DNA of 39,999 nucleotides from an uncultured Oscillospiraceae bacterium (GTDB lineage: Bacteria; Bacillota; Clostridia; Oscillospirales; Oscillospiraceae), in assembly GCA_910583885.1 (NCBI GenBank), contig CAJUAC010000019.1, positions 1 through 39,999 on the forward strand, in the 5' to 3' direction. This document shows positions 39,316 to 39,999 of the stretch, piece after piece. Each line of letters starts with the position of its first letter. Positions within the stretch are counted from its first letter, which is position 1. The notes below the pieces were generated by a model. It did not search any database and was not told where the DNA came from. It saw only the letters and a list, made by a program, of their open reading frames with translations. A program made the translations under genes and the position numbers.

Positions 39316-39999
39316 TTATCGGGCGCTGAGACGGTTGAAGCCCATCTCGTTGGTAGCGCCGGTGATGACCTGAAGCTCTGCCTCAATGGTCCCGTCCTCG
39401 CGCAGGGAGCCCGCATGGCCGCCGGCGATAACGTCTACATAGTCCAGGGTGCCGATCACCTTGTCCATCTTGGGCAGGATGATGACCTCGTTGGCATTGC
39501 CGCCGGTGACAACGGCGTCCGCCAGGGGGTCGGCGTCCGCCAGGGACTGGCTCTTGCCGTCCTGGCCGGCGTACTCGTCCGTGATGATGACGGTCTTTAC
39601 GCCCTGGAGCTCGATCTTCTTGCAGTTCATGATGAGGTCGGTATCCGGGTTGCCGAAGCCCTCCTGGCTGACCAGCGCGCCGTCCAGATCAAGCAGGCGG
39701 CAGAGCTTGGAGGTCCAGTCGGAGGAACGCTGCTTGTCGGCAAGGTACACGTTCTCATTGGTGATGATATTGCAGACGTAGTTGAGGGTCTTGCCGTGGG
39801 CGGCGAAGAGGTTGGCTACCACGGGGTTGTTCTGATGGTGGTAGGTGGTGTTCTTATCGCAGGCAGACACGCAGTTGCCGCTGATAATCGCGCCGTCCAT
39901 AGTTTCGGTGGGGTTGATGATGGTGGTCAGGCTGCGCTTGGCATCCACGCCGTAGACGTAGGTGTCGTGGAGCAGGCCCTGGCTCTGGAGCATGTGGAC
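39316..39999 (-). CDS. grdE: Glycine reductase proprotein GrdE (C-terminal 227 residues; start lies beyond the window)
   Basis: The visible part carries the processing site GNCVSACDKNTTYHHQNNPV (Cys codon 39871-39873). GrdE-type proproteins are cleaved at the Asn-Cys bond and the Cys becomes the pyruvoyl group that binds glycine. The rest (KKIELQGVKTVIITDEYAGQ; GGNANEVIILPKMDKVIGTL; GGHAGSLREDGTIEAELQVI; GFNRLSAR end) matches the family's larger C-terminal fragment. The gene is followed by grdB after 25 bases containing its ribosome binding site. Confidence 0.95.
   Translation of the reverse strand, partial: VHMLQSQGLLHDTYVYGVDAKRSLTTIINPTETMDGAIISGNCVSACDKNTTYHHQNNPVVANLFAAHGKTLNYVCNIITNENVYLADKQRSSDWTSKLCRLLDLDGALVSQEGFGNPDTDLIMNCKKIELQGVKTVIITDEYAGQDGKSQSLADADPLADAVVTGGNANEVIILPKMDKVIGTLDYVDVIAGGHAGSLREDGTIEAELQVITGATNEMGFNRLSAR

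Overview
The window is high-GC clostridial DNA. The gene set points to an anaerobic, amino-acid-fermenting Firmicute of the Oscillospiraceae type: a selenium-dependent glycine reductase operon, RNase Y, ZapA, a DnaD/DnaI primosome pair, a WalRK-like two-component system, S-layer homology repeats and a RACo-type corrinoid activator. Genus-level placement (Flavonifractor, Intestinimonas and relatives) is inference.

Layout. 1-3.5 kb (minus): an operon of glycerophosphodiesterase, Nudix hydrolase, PhoB/WalR-like regulator and the N-terminal part of its histidine kinase. 3.5-9.2 kb: a small unknown gene with a near-perfect promoter, a probable non-coding RNA on the minus strand, and a 1495-residue secreted protein with two serine beta-lactamase/PBP4B-like domains and a C-terminal SLH region. 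9.3-12.3 kb: an AT-richer DUF3795 gene, then a RACo-like 2Fe-2S/ASKHA protein followed by a small Cys-rich protein. 12.3-22.1 kb (minus): M18 aminopeptidase and Ca/Na exchanger; maf-mreC-mreD-PBP2 for elongation and cell shape; dUTPase; zapA with a U32 peptidase. 22.2-28.7 kb (plus): dnaD-like and dnaC/dnaI-like genes, an XRE regulator with a glycine-rich hydrophobic tail, a Pro/Gly-repeat DUF4397 protein and a GH13 glucanotransferase/amylase. 28.7-32.4 kb: RNase Y and a chemotaxis receptor. 32.5 kb to the end (minus): the glycine reductase operon.

The glycine reductase operon reads grdE (cut by the window end)-grdB-trxB-trxA-grdA-grdC-grdD-small orf. NADPH reduces TrxB, TrxB reduces TrxA, and TrxA re-reduces the selenoprotein GrdA. 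GrdE/GrdB load glycine and pass a carboxymethyl group to GrdA, and GrdC/GrdD release acetyl phosphate. Both grdA and grdB carry one in-frame UGA at the family's selenocysteine position. They would look broken to a standard gene caller but should be read as single genes. A hairpin fitting bacterial SECIS rules lies just after the grdB UGA.

The least explained structure is a family of intergenic elements at four loci (about 0.97-1.11, 18.97-19.03, 35.66-35.86 and 37.81-37.97 kb). Each half contains an AT-rich near-perfect hairpin, a conserved spacer and a short second hairpin whose sequence differs between copies while its pairing is kept. Two copies lie inside the glycine reductase operon. A different 138-bp element with imperfect terminal inverted repeats follows the GH13 gene.
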